This document shows positions 10,751 to 20,582 of a DNA stretch of 64,000 bases, piece by piece; positions within the stretch are counted from its first letter, which is position 1, and each line of letters begins with the position of its first letter. The notes below the pieces were generated by a model, which ran no database searches, was not told the origin of the DNA, and worked only from the letters and a program-made list of their open reading frames with translations. The translations under genes and the position numbers were made by a program. The stretch lies in NCBI RefSeq assembly GCF_900188385.1, contig NZ_FZOI01000004.1:334957-398956 (forward strand), given 5' to 3'. The stretch is from Azospirillum sp. RU38E. Its GTDB lineage: Bacteria > Pseudomonadota > Alphaproteobacteria > Azospirillales > Azospirillaceae.

Positions 10751-10823
10751 TGGGGATAATTTCATCAAAAGCGACTGGACAATCGGAACATTATAGGAAC
10801 ATCTTTTCCCCAGCCGTGGATAA
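10751..10823 (-). promoter_or_regulatory. Two DnaA-box-like sites upstream of hdaA operon
   Basis: Read on the minus strand, TTATCCCCA (10759-10751) and TTATCCACG (10823-10815) each match the DnaA box TTATCCACA at eight of nine positions and have the same orientation. They lie 107-180 bases before the first gene of an operon that ends in hdaA. Confidence 0.5.
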
Positions 10824-10930
10824 TGGGGAATATGGGCATGGGGGTCCGGGTGGGGGCCGGGGCCTCTATAAGGCGTCTGCAAAAGCGCCTAGATTAAATT
10901 CAGAACCTGCCCCTGCCGGATCACGCCCGC

Positions 10931-11536
10931 ATGAAAACCGAAACACCGAACCCAATGCTGCACGTGCCGAACCTGATCACAGGCGGCCGTCTGCTGGCCG
11001 TGCCGGTGACGGTATGGCTGATTCTGTCCGACCACCTGATTCTGGCATTCTGGCTGTTCATGCTGGCAGCCATTTCCGACGGGCTGGACGGGATGATCGC
11101 GCGGCTGTTCCGGGCGCGCAGCAAGCTGGGTGCCTGGCTAGACCCGCTGGCCGACAAGGCCCTGCTGGTCGGCTGTTTCGTGGCCATGGCCACGGTGGGG
11201 CTGGTGCCGCTCTGGCTGGTGGCGCTGATTTTGCTGCGGGATATCACCATTATCCTGGGGCTGGCCGTGCTGCTGGTGATGCTGCGCGAAAGGCTGTCCA
11301 TCCAGCCGCTCTGGGTGGGCAAGCTCAATACCGCGCTGCAACTGGCCTTGGCGGCGCTGATTCTGGCCGTCTATGGCGCCCGTCTGGCCCCGGAAGACTA
11401 TGTATTGCCGGCGGAACTGCTGGTCGCCGCTACCACGCTCTGGTCGATGGTGGCCTATGTGCTGCGCGGATTGTTCATCCTGCGCACACGCAATGCCGGG
11501 GATGATGCCGGCGACCAACCGGGAGACGCGGCATGA
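10931..11536 (+). CDS. CDP-alcohol phosphatidyltransferase family protein
   Basis: 201-residue inner-membrane enzyme of the PgsA/CLS family that condenses a CDP-activated lipid with an alcohol. The catalytic signature DG-x2-AR-x8-G-x3-D-x3-D is complete in SDGLDGMIARLFR...SKLGAWLDPLADK (about residues 49-76), and five to six hydrophobic helices surround it. PgsA itself (phosphatidylglycerophosphate synthase) or a cardiolipin-type synthase are both possible; the short form and placement before perM-hdaA match a conserved alphaproteobacterial gene order. Its stop overlaps the next start as ATGA. Confidence 0.87.
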   Translation: MKTETPNPMLHVPNLITGGRLLAVPVTVWLILSDHLILAFWLFMLAAISDGLDGMIARLFRARSKLGAWLDPLADKALLVGCFVAMATVGLVPLWLVALILLRDITIILGLAVLLVMLRERLSIQPLWVGKLNTALQLALAALILAVYGARLAPEDYVLPAELLVAATTLWSMVAYVLRGLFILRTRNAGDDAGDQPGDAA

Positions 11537-12693
11537 AGGCCGGACGGCAATGGCGATTCTGGGTCTGGGGGCTGGTGGTCTTCATCGCCCTAGTCTGGCT
11601 GCTGCGCAGCATGTTGGCCCCGTTCGTGGCCGGCATGGCGCTGGCCTATCTGCTGGACCCGGTGACCGACCGGCTGGAACGGCACATGCCGCGCTGGGCC
11701 GCCACCAGCGTCGTTCTGCTCGGATTCGCCCTCACGGCGGTACTGGCCCTGCTGTTGTTGGTGCCGCTGCTGCAGGGCCAGATCGTGCAATTGATCGATG
11801 CCGCCCCGCAATGGATCGCCTGGGCCAAGCGGGAATTGCTGCCGCAGATTCAGCGCTTCATCAACCGGCTCTCGCCGGAGGATGTGGAACGGCTGCGCAG
11901 TGCCGCCGGTGATTATGCCGGCACCGCGATGAGCTGGACGGCCGATTTCCTGAAAGGGCTGGTGAGCCAGGGTGTTGCCCTGGTGGATATCATCTCCGTC
12001 ACCTTCATTACCCCCATCGTCGCCTTTTACCTGTTGCGCGACTGGGACCGGATGGTCGGTGCCATCGATGGCTGGCTGCCCCGCCAGCAGGCCGACACCA
12101 TCCGTGAACAGGCCCGCGCGGTGGACACCACCCTGGCCGGATTCGTGCGCGGGCAGGCCACGGTCTGTCTGGCGCTGGGCAGTTTCTATGCCATCGCCCT
12201 GTCGCTGGCCGGGCTGGATTTCGGCCTGATCGTCGGCATGATCTCCGGCCTGCTCTCCTTCATCCCCTTTGTCGGCTCGCTGGTGGGGTTCTGTGCCTCT
12301 GTCGGCATCGCCCTGTTCCAGTTCGACGAACTGTGGCGGGTCGGCATCGTGGTCGGCATTTTCTTCTTCGGCCAGGCCGTGGAAGGCAATGTGCTGACGC
12401 CAAAGCTGGTGGGCGACAAGGTGGGGCTGCATCCGGTCTGGGTGATTTTCGCCCTGATGGCCGGTGGCGCGCTGTTCGGATTCGTCGGCGTGCTGCTGGC
12501 CATGCCGGTGGCAGCCGTCATCGGCGTGCTGGTCCGATTCGCCATCACCCGCTACCTGGACAGCAGCCTTTATCACGGCCCCCTGCCACCAGCGCCGCCC
12601 TGCCCTGACTTGGGCGCCGACCCGCTTCCCGCCAATCCCGCCGCGGAAGGTACCGACCTCCGCCGCCCCGCAGATATTCCGGCCGCACCATGA
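11533..12693 (+). CDS. AI-2E/PerM family membrane protein
   Basis: 386 residues with about eight membrane segments of the PerM/TqsA family, whose members export small molecules or ions; the substrate here is unknown. Typical family elements are the N-terminal LLRSMLAPFVAGMALAYLLDPV helix, the amphipathic central part and the C-terminal VGDKVGLHPVWVIFALMAGGALFGFVGVLLAMPVAAV block. It overlaps both neighbours by four bases (ATGA), so expression is coupled to the phosphatidyltransferase and hdaA. The last 45 residues are a Pro/Ala-rich cytoplasmic tail. Confidence 0.9.
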   Translation: MKAGRQWRFWVWGLVVFIALVWLLRSMLAPFVAGMALAYLLDPVTDRLERHMPRWAATSVVLLGFALTAVLALLLLVPLLQGQIVQLIDAAPQWIAWAKRELLPQIQRFINRLSPEDVERLRSAAGDYAGTAMSWTADFLKGLVSQGVALVDIISVTFITPIVAFYLLRDWDRMVGAIDGWLPRQQADTIREQARAVDTTLAGFVRGQATVCLALGSFYAIALSLAGLDFGLIVGMISGLLSFIPFVGSLVGFCASVGIALFQFDELWRVGIVVGIFFFGQAVEGNVLTPKLVGDKVGLHPVWVIFALMAGGALFGFVGVLLAMPVAAVIGVLVRFAITRYLDSSLYHGPLPPAPPCPDLGADPLPANPAAEGTDLRRPADIPAAP

Positions 12694-13439
12694 TCATGGA
12701 TACGACAATGCCCATCGGCTCCCTTCCTCCGGGACTGCCGTTGAGCAGCACCCGGCAAATCCCCCTGGATCTGGGTCACCGTTCCGCCATGGGCGAGGCG
12801 GATTTTCTGGTGGCACCCGGCAACCAGGATGCCGTCGCCTGGCTGGACAGCTGGCCGGACTGGCCGGCCCCGGCCCTGGTGATTTTCGGCCCCAGCGGTT
12901 CCGGTAAAAGCCATCTGGCACAGATCTGGCGCGCCCGCGCGCGCGCCAACCTGTTGCAGGTGGATGATCTGCGTACCGACGACCTGCCCGACCTGCTGCA
13001 CCCCACCCGCGCCGCCGTGCTGGATGGCGCGCAGCAGGTGGCCGGCGACCCGGTGCTGGAACGCGCTTTGTTCCATCTCTACAATCTGGCCCGCGATGCC
13101 GGCGGCCATCTGCTGCTGCTGGCGGACAAGGCGCCCATCAATTGGGTGCTGCGCCTGCCGGACCTGCGCTCGCGCCTGCTGGCGGCCCCGGCCGTCGGCA
13201 TGGCCGCCCCCGATGATGCCCTGTTCATGGCCGTGCTGGTGAAGCTGTTTGCCGACCGGCAGATCAGGGTGGGGGAAGAGGTGATTGTCTGGCTGCTGAC
13301 CCGCACGGAGCGTAGCTTTGCCAACGCCCGCCGGGTGGTGGACCGACTGGACCGGGAAGCGCTGGCCGCCAAGAAGCCGATCACCGTGCGATTCTGCCGG
13401 CAAATTCTGGGGGACAGCGGCGAATCGGCCTGGGCCTGA
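12690..13439 (+). CDS. hdaA: DnaA-related replication regulator HdaA
   Basis: 249-residue DnaA-paralogue of the Hda family. In alphaproteobacteria HdaA binds the beta clamp and promotes ATP hydrolysis by DnaA, preventing re-initiation. A clamp-binding-like segment LPLSSTRQIPLDLG lies near residue 15-25, followed by the Walker A GPSGSGKSHL (about 67-76), VDDLRTDDL, a sensor region and a C-terminal lid with TRTERSFANARRVVDRLD. There is no DnaA domain IV, as expected. The start at 12690 overlaps the perM stop; an ATG two codons later is also possible. DnaA-box-like sites upstream of the operon suggest regulation by DnaA. Confidence 0.9.
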   Translation: MIMDTTMPIGSLPPGLPLSSTRQIPLDLGHRSAMGEADFLVAPGNQDAVAWLDSWPDWPAPALVIFGPSGSGKSHLAQIWRARARANLLQVDDLRTDDLPDLLHPTRAAVLDGAQQVAGDPVLERALFHLYNLARDAGGHLLLLADKAPINWVLRLPDLRSRLLAAPAVGMAAPDDALFMAVLVKLFADRQIRVGEEVIVWLLTRTERSFANARRVVDRLDREALAAKKPITVRFCRQILGDSGESAWA

Positions 13440-13456
13440 TTGCCCTTTCCCACCGG

Positions 13457-14044
13457 TCAGCCACCTTCCAGCAGCCGCACCTCCCGCCCGCGGTGATTCT
13501 TTTTCAGGTAATCCAGCCAGTCCGCCGGCCAATGCGCCGTGGCCCGCTGATAGATGGCGGGCAAGGCCGCCAGCAGCTCATCCCGGCAGCCCAGCATGTC
13601 ACCGCCCATTTCCAGAATGCGCAGATTGGGCCAGGCCTGGGGCCGGATGCGCGCCACCTCCGCCAAGGCCTCCGCCGCCGGCCGATCCGGCCGCGCCTGG
13701 GCCAGAATCAGCGCCATCGCTGCGGTGGACCGCGACACGCCCATATGGCAATGCACCAGCAGATGCGCCTTTCCCGGCGGCTCTGCGGTCAAACTGCGCC
13801 CGAAATCCAGAATCTGGCGCACATGCGTCGTCTGTGGCGGCTGTTTGCCGGGCACCGGCTCCACCACATCATCGAATCGCAAATCCAGCCGCACATGCGC
13901 ACCATAGCCGTTGAACACCGGCAGCTTGGACCTTCCAGGGTCCATGATGGACAGCATATGGCTGACGCCGACCCGGCAATGGTCAGGCAATTCCTCGATC
14001 CCGCACACGGTGATGCGAAAAGGGGCATATTGGGTGCTGAGCAT
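13457..14044 (-). CDS. Dual-specificity/tyrosine phosphatase-like protein
   Basis: 195 residues. The P-loop VHCHMGVSRSTAAM contains the CX5R catalytic motif (Cys99, Arg105), as in the protein tyrosine phosphatase superfamily. An upstream Asp-rich region, LRFDDVVEP, may supply the general acid. No signal peptide, so cytoplasmic. The natural substrate, protein or small phosphoester, is not evident. It is convergent with hdaA, 17 bases between the stops, and transcribed from near the tRNA-Lys cluster. Confidence 0.82.
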   Translation of the reverse strand: MLSTQYAPFRITVCGIEELPDHCRVGVSHMLSIMDPGRSKLPVFNGYGAHVRLDLRFDDVVEPVPGKQPPQTTHVRQILDFGRSLTAEPPGKAHLLVHCHMGVSRSTAAMALILAQARPDRPAAEALAEVARIRPQAWPNLRILEMGGDMLGCRDELLAALPAIYQRATAHWPADWLDYLKKNHRGREVRLLEGG

Positions 14045-14115
14045 AAAAAAACCCGCCGAGACTTATCTGTCTGGCGAGTATATCCGGATTTGATGTCAGG
14101 ATGTTGTTTCAAGGT

Positions 14116-14191
<76 letters not shown>

Positions 14192-14226
14192 AACCTTGAG
14201 AGGCTGCAACGGTCAGGGATCAAGGT

Positions 14227-14302
<76 letters not shown>

Positions 14303-14338
14303 AACCTTGATATCCGCCGGAGCGGCCATTTTTGGGAA

Positions 14339-14414
<76 letters not shown>

Positions 14415-14581
14415 ATTCCCAACCCGCTTTCGCGGCCCCGACGCTTCGTTCATCGCGTCGAGGCGCGCTGTGTAGCAAAGGGTTCACACCTTGTCGACAA
14501 GAAAATGAAGGCTGCCGACCGGGATTTCACGCAGCCGGGCACTGCAAGCAATTCAACCCTCTACCCCGGCCCCTGCCAGGG

Positions 14582-15733
14582 TCAAAGGTCACCCATGCCA
14601 CGGCGGGACATGCGTACATCCCGATGCACATGCACCGATAGCAGCAGGCCGAAACCGATCATCACCCCCAACGTCGCCGTGCCGCCATAGGAGATCAACG
14701 GCAGCGGCACGCCCACCACAGGGATCAGCCCCATGATCATGGCCACATTGATGAAGAGATAAAGGAACAGGTTCACCGTGACGCCCAACGCCAGCAGCTT
14801 GCCGAACTGATGGCGACAGCGCCCGGCAATGACGAAACCGTAGAGCAGCAGCAGCCCATAGAGGAACAGGAAGAACAGGCTGCCCACCAGCCCAAATTCC
14901 TCCGCCAGCATGGTGAAGATGAAGTCGGTCTGCTTTTCCGGCAGGAAGTTCAGATGGCTCTGCGTGCCCTGCAAAAAGCCCTTGCCCATCAGCCCGCCGG
15001 AGCCAAAGGCGATCTTTGACTGGGTAATGTGGTACCCCGTGCCCAGCGGATCGCTGTCCGGGTCCAGGAAGGTTTCCACCCGGTCGCGCTGATAATCATG
15101 CAGTACGAATTGCCAGGTCAGCGGCACAGCAATGATGACGGCGGCGATCAGCAGACCGAACTTCCATAGCCGCACCCCGGACAGGAAGAACAGCGCCCCC
15201 GCCGCCATTATCAGCATCAAGGAAGTGCCGAGGTTGGGCTGGGCCAGCACCAGCGCCACCGGCGCCCCCACCAGCAACAAGGGCGGAATCAGAAAGGGGA
15301 TACGGCCACTGTCTTCCAGCGTGGCGCCATGGAAATAGCGGGCCAGCACCATCACCAGCGTGACCTTCATGATTTCCGACGGCTGCAGCTGGATAATGCC
15401 CAGATCGATCCAGCGCTGCGCCCCCTTGCCAACATTGCCGAATAAATCCACCCCGATCAGCAGCACCATGACGATGCCGTAAAGTGGATAGGCCAGCTTC
15501 ATCCAGAGCCGAATATCGATCAGGGCGATCAGCAGCATCACCACCAGCCCCACGCCGAAGCGCAGCATCTGGCGCGAGGCCCAGGGATCGAAATGGCCAT
15601 TGGCGGCGGAATAGAGCATGGCAAAGCCGATGCTGGCCACCAGGGTGATCAGGAAGACCAGACTCCAGGAAATCTGGCCCAGCTTCTCCCCGATGGTCAT
15701 CGCCCCCCGGTCAATGGAGAGGTCCAGGCTCAT
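14582..15733 (-). CDS. rodA: Rod shape-determining protein RodA (SEDS glycosyltransferase)
   Basis: 383-residue polytopic membrane protein of the SEDS family, the peptidoglycan polymerase of the elongasome, working with PBP2. About ten membrane spans. Family signatures: WIDLGIIQLQPSEIMK (with the catalytic-site region), GYHITQSKIAFGSGGLMGKGFLQGTQ and the C-terminal GVPLPLISYGGTATL. Two bases separate it from mrdA, so the pair is translated together. It is last in the mreB-C-D-mrdA-rodA order. Confidence 0.97.
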   Translation of the reverse strand: MSLDLSIDRGAMTIGEKLGQISWSLVFLITLVASIGFAMLYSAANGHFDPWASRQMLRFGVGLVVMLLIALIDIRLWMKLAYPLYGIVMVLLIGVDLFGNVGKGAQRWIDLGIIQLQPSEIMKVTLVMVLARYFHGATLEDSGRIPFLIPPLLLVGAPVALVLAQPNLGTSLMLIMAAGALFFLSGVRLWKFGLLIAAVIIAVPLTWQFVLHDYQRDRVETFLDPDSDPLGTGYHITQSKIAFGSGGLMGKGFLQGTQSHLNFLPEKQTDFIFTMLAEEFGLVGSLFFLFLYGLLLLYGFVIAGRCRHQFGKLLALGVTVNLFLYLFINVAMIMGLIPVVGVPLPLISYGGTATLGVMIGFGLLLSVHVHRDVRMSRRGMGDL

Positions 15734-15735
15734 GG

Positions 15736-17640
15736 CTATTGCCCCGTGCTGCCGGCATCAGGCCGGGAAGGTGCGGCGGCCGGTTCCGGCTGCTGGGCCA
15801 CGCTGGCGCGGGCCGCATCCAGCATCTGGCATTCCAGCAGGATATCGCGGGCAATCGGTCCCGCGACTCCACCGCCGCTGCTGCCATGTTCAACGAACAC
15901 GGCACACGCATATTTCGGTGCCTCCACCGGGGCATAGGCAACAAACAGCGCGTGGTCGCGCTCCCGCCAGGCCAGATCCTCGTTCTTGCGCACGCCGCTA
16001 TTGCGTTCCGCCATGGAGATGCGGCGCACCTGGGCACTGCCCGATTTGCCCGCCATCTCCATCCCCGGAATGGTGATGCGCGATTTATAGGCGGTACCGC
16101 CCGGCACATTGGTCACGGCATTCATGCCTTTCAGCACGACCGCCAGATTTTCCGGCTTCACATCAATGCGCGGCCATTCCGTCTGTTCGCGGTACTGGCC
16201 TTCGATCATCTTGGCCAGATGCGGCTGCACCGCATGGCCACTGGCCAACCGCGCCGTCATCACGGCCAGTTGCAAGGGCGTCGCCAGCACATAGCCCTGG
16301 CCCATACTGGCGATCAGGGTTTCACCGGGGTGCCAAGCGGCCTTCAAGGCCCGGCGCTTCCAGGCCGGATCAGGCACCAGCCCCGGCCGTTCCCCCGGCA
16401 GTTCCAGCCCCACCTTATCGCCCAGCCCGAATTTGCGGGCCATGGCGGCGATTCGGTCCATGCCGATGCGCTGGGCCAGATCATAGAAATAGACGTCGCA
16501 GCTGTTCATCAGCGCGCCGACCATATCCAGGGTGCCATGGCCACCGCGCCGCCAGCAATGGAAGCGGTGGCTGCCCAGTTCGATATGGCCGGAGCAATTG
16601 ACCCGATGATCGGCATTGACGATGCCCGATTCCAGCGCCGCCAGCGCTGTGATCATCTTGAAGGTTGATCCCGGCGGATATTGCCCGGCAATCGCCTTGT
16701 TGATCAGCGGTGTGCGCTCATCCTTCAGCAGCGTCTGATAGGCATCATACCCAATGCCCATGGCAAACTGATTGGGATCGAAGGCGGGGCAGGAACAGAG
16801 CGCCTGGATACCGCCGGTGCGCACATCCATCACCACGGCGGCAGCGCTCATCTCCGCCGACAGCCGCTGATGCACATAATGCTGCAGCTTGGCATCCAGC
16901 GTCAGCGTGGTTTCCCGCCCCGGCTGGCCATTATCGCGTGACAGTTCACGAATCACCCGGCCAACGGCATTGACCTCCAGCTGCTGGGTACCGGCGGCAC
17001 CGCGCAGAGCAGAATCAAACTGCTTTTCCACCCCGCCCTTGCCGATGCGGAAACCCGGCAGGGTCAACAGCGGATCATCGGATTTCTCCAGATCCTTGTC
17101 CGTCGCGGCGCCGACATAGCCCAGCACATGGGCCAATGCCTCCCCGAACGGGTAGGAACGCACCTGCCCGACATCAATGGAAATGCCCGGCAGGTCGGGC
17201 AAATTCACCTCAATGGCGGAAACCTGATCCCAGCTCAGGTTTTCCTTGATGGTGATGGGGGCAAAGGCGCGGGAGCGCTGTAGATCACGCTGGATGCGCC
17301 GTTCATCGGCCTCCGTCAGCGGCACCAGCTTGCCAACCTCATCCAGAATCTGCCGCACGTCGCCGGCGCGTTCCGACACCACGGTGACGCTGAAATTCTG
17401 CTCATTCACCGCCAGCGGCACGCCGAACCGGTCCAGTATCTGGCCGCGCGGCGGGGCCACCAGCCGCAGCGAGATTCGGTTATCATCCGCCAGCATGCTG
17501 TAGCGGTCGCGCTCCACGATCTGCAGGTAATAGAGCCGCCCCACCAGTGCGGAAACGGCAGCCACCTGCATACCGCCCAGCACCAGCGTGCGGCGGCTCA
17601 GCATACGCTGTCGCTCGGCATCGCGATCATAGGCGGACAA
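15736..17640 (-). CDS. mrdA: Penicillin-binding protein 2 (elongasome transpeptidase)
   Basis: 634-residue class B PBP that cross-links peptidoglycan during side-wall growth. One N-terminal membrane anchor (about 18-38), the PBP dimer/pedestal domain, then the transpeptidase: catalytic Ser325 in PPGSTFKMITA, the SXN-type motif in MNSCDVYFYD and the KTG-type motif as AGKSGSAQV. The start codon is TTG, with GAGGAG six bases ahead, giving MSAYDRDAERQRM. The C-terminal 35 residues form an Ala/Pro-rich tail. It lies between mreD and rodA. Confidence 0.97.
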   Translation of the reverse strand: MSAYDRDAERQRMLSRRTLVLGGMQVAAVSALVGRLYYLQIVERDRYSMLADDNRISLRLVAPPRGQILDRFGVPLAVNEQNFSVTVVSERAGDVRQILDEVGKLVPLTEADERRIQRDLQRSRAFAPITIKENLSWDQVSAIEVNLPDLPGISIDVGQVRSYPFGEALAHVLGYVGAATDKDLEKSDDPLLTLPGFRIGKGGVEKQFDSALRGAAGTQQLEVNAVGRVIRELSRDNGQPGRETTLTLDAKLQHYVHQRLSAEMSAAAVVMDVRTGGIQALCSCPAFDPNQFAMGIGYDAYQTLLKDERTPLINKAIAGQYPPGSTFKMITALAALESGIVNADHRVNCSGHIELGSHRFHCWRRGGHGTLDMVGALMNSCDVYFYDLAQRIGMDRIAAMARKFGLGDKVGLELPGERPGLVPDPAWKRRALKAAWHPGETLIASMGQGYVLATPLQLAVMTARLASGHAVQPHLAKMIEGQYREQTEWPRIDVKPENLAVVLKGMNAVTNVPGGTAYKSRITIPGMEMAGKSGSAQVRRISMAERNSGVRKNEDLAWRERDHALFVAYAPVEAPKYACAVFVEHGSSGGGVAGPIARDILLECQMLDAARASVAQQPEPAAAPSRPDAGSTGQ

Positions 17641-17650
17641 GATTGTCTCC

Positions 17651-18175
17651 TCAGCTCAAATAGGCGCGGTGCAGACGTTGCAGCAGATATGTCGGCAGCG
17701 GGAATATTGCCACCCCCAGGGCGGCATGGACCAGCACTGGTCGCGCATCCAGCAGATGCGCGCTCATCAGGGCAAAGACCAGCCATTGTACAGCCGACGC
17801 CCCGAACGCCACCAGGGCAAAGCCAAGCCATAGCATCCCGAAAGACCGGCCCAGGAAAAAGCGGCGCTGAGTGATCAGCAACCAATAGGTCAGAATCAGA
17901 TAAAGCGAGGTCACCCCCAGCGGCGAACCGCTGATCAGGTCATGCAGGACGCCCAGGGCGAAAACCACCAGCGGGCGCAGCAAATCCGGCCGGTGGATAA
18001 CCCAGTAGAACAGGCAGATCAACACCAGCGGCGGTGTCACCACCGAATAGCCAGGCAAGGGCAAGGGCACCATAGCGAGCAGCATGGCCACCACGATGGA
18101 CCCGAAGGGAAGCAGGTTGCGCGCGGTTTGATCAAGACGATGCCAGAAACCACCGGCCAAGGCCGAACCCCTCAC
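17651..18175 (-). CDS. mreD: Rod shape-determining protein MreD
   Basis: 174-residue membrane protein with five to six hydrophobic segments; it connects MreB/MreC to RodA-PBP2. The family motif region is DLLRPLVVFALGVLHDLISGSPLGVTSL. The GTG start at 18175 overlaps the mreC stop as GTGA, indicating coupled translation. Sequence conservation in MreD is low; the call also rests on size and position. Confidence 0.93.
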   Translation of the reverse strand: MRGSALAGGFWHRLDQTARNLLPFGSIVVAMLLAMVPLPLPGYSVVTPPLVLICLFYWVIHRPDLLRPLVVFALGVLHDLISGSPLGVTSLYLILTYWLLITQRRFFLGRSFGMLWLGFALVAFGASAVQWLVFALMSAHLLDARPVLVHAALGVAIFPLPTYLLQRLHRAYLS

Positions 18176-19050
18176 TGCATCGCGCCCGGTTGCGCGGCTT
18201 CCGCCGCCAGCCCGCCGGTGCCACCGAACCGGACAATCTGCAAATGTTCCAGACGGGAAAGGTCGGCCATGGGCACAACATGGGGCTGGCCATCCTGGCC
18301 AATTTCCATCACCCCCACCGGCAGGCCGGGCGGAAACAACCCACCATGACCAGAGGTGAACACCCGCTCACCCGGCGAAACCGCCGTATTGCCCGGCACA
18401 TAGAGCAGAGTCGGATGATCGGAATTATCACCGGCGAGCATGGCCCGCTGGCGGCTGGTTTCCAGCACCACCGGGATGCGGGCGTTGAGATCGGTGATCA
18501 GCAGCACACGGGAAGACCATTCCCCCACCTGCACCACACGCCCCACCAGCCCCTGGCCAGACATGGCCGCCTGCCCACGCTCCACACCGTCGCGCGCACC
18601 GGCGGTGATGACAACAGTGCGCACGAAGGCACCACCCGGATCGCCGACCACGCGGGCGGTGATGAAGCGGGCCGGCGGATCGGCCTTGAAGGCCAGCAGG
18701 GAGCGCAGGGAACCGTTTTCCGCCTCCAGCCGCAGGGCCACCTGCTCCCACTGGCGCAGGCGGGTATTCTCCTCCCGCAGCCGGGCATTCTCTTCATGCA
18801 GATCGACCAGCTGGCGCCCATATTCCAGCGCATCGGCCACGCTGGCCGCCGGGCGCGACATCACATTGAGGATGGGGGTAAAGGCATCGGTCACCCGGGC
18901 GCGGGCCTGATCAACCGCACCGACATTGACATGCCCGATCATCATCAGCGCGACGGCGGCCAGCACCAGCAGCGGGAAGTAGAATCGCTGCATCAACCCC
19001 CAGAAAGGGGCTGCGATCCGCACGACCGATCCGTTGTTGCGCGTCTTCAC
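18172..19050 (-). CDS. mreC: Rod shape-determining protein MreC
   Basis: 292 residues: one N-terminal membrane span (about 18-38), a coiled coil (about 70-110, with VDLHEENARLREENTRLRQWEQ) and a periplasmic beta domain containing RVVGDPGGAFVRTVVITAG and the GLVGRVVQVGEWSSRVLLITD block. It organises the elongasome in the periplasm. The start codon is GTG. About 170 bases containing a strong hairpin separate it from mreB. Confidence 0.96.
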   Translation of the reverse strand: MKTRNNGSVVRIAAPFWGLMQRFYFPLLVLAAVALMMIGHVNVGAVDQARARVTDAFTPILNVMSRPAASVADALEYGRQLVDLHEENARLREENTRLRQWEQVALRLEAENGSLRSLLAFKADPPARFITARVVGDPGGAFVRTVVITAGARDGVERGQAAMSGQGLVGRVVQVGEWSSRVLLITDLNARIPVVLETSRQRAMLAGDNSDHPTLLYVPGNTAVSPGERVFTSGHGGLFPPGLPVGVMEIGQDGQPHVVPMADLSRLEHLQIVRFGGTGGLAAEAAQPGAMQ

Positions 19051-19187
19051 CGGGGGATGTCCCGTTATTGGGCCGACGGCGGAGAACCGGCGACTGGGTT
19101 AAAGGTGCCAGGGTTACCGGCAGCTTACCGCCTAAAGTGAAATTAAACCGTTAACAGTCGGCTGTAAATCGCTGCATTTCAATGCAG

Positions 19188-19212
19188 CAGGGCCGCGATA
19201 TTCGCGGCCCTG
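19188..19212 (-). other. Strong hairpin between mreB and mreC
   Basis: Perfect 11-bp stem CAGGGCCGCGA/TCGCGGCCCTG with a three-base loop, 11 bases downstream of the mreB stop on the minus strand. No T run follows, so it looks more like an mRNA-stabilising or attenuating element than a complete terminator. Confidence 0.7.
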
Positions 19213-19222
19213 TCCTGACGCC

Positions 19223-20582
<1,360 letters not shown>

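Larger units (their letters stand above)
10593..10930. other. Intergenic region upstream of the hdaA operon
   Basis: 338 bases with no gene. It holds the terminator of the DUF2066 gene, two DnaA-box-like sites and a direct repeat GGAACAT at 10785 and 10796, 11 bases apart (one helical turn). Confidence 0.5.

Noticed and set aside
10741..10830. Replication origin suggested by DnaA boxes
   Set aside because: Only two imperfect boxes, no AT-rich unwinding region and no dnaA, hemE or parAB nearby; regulation of the hdaA operon is the simpler reading.
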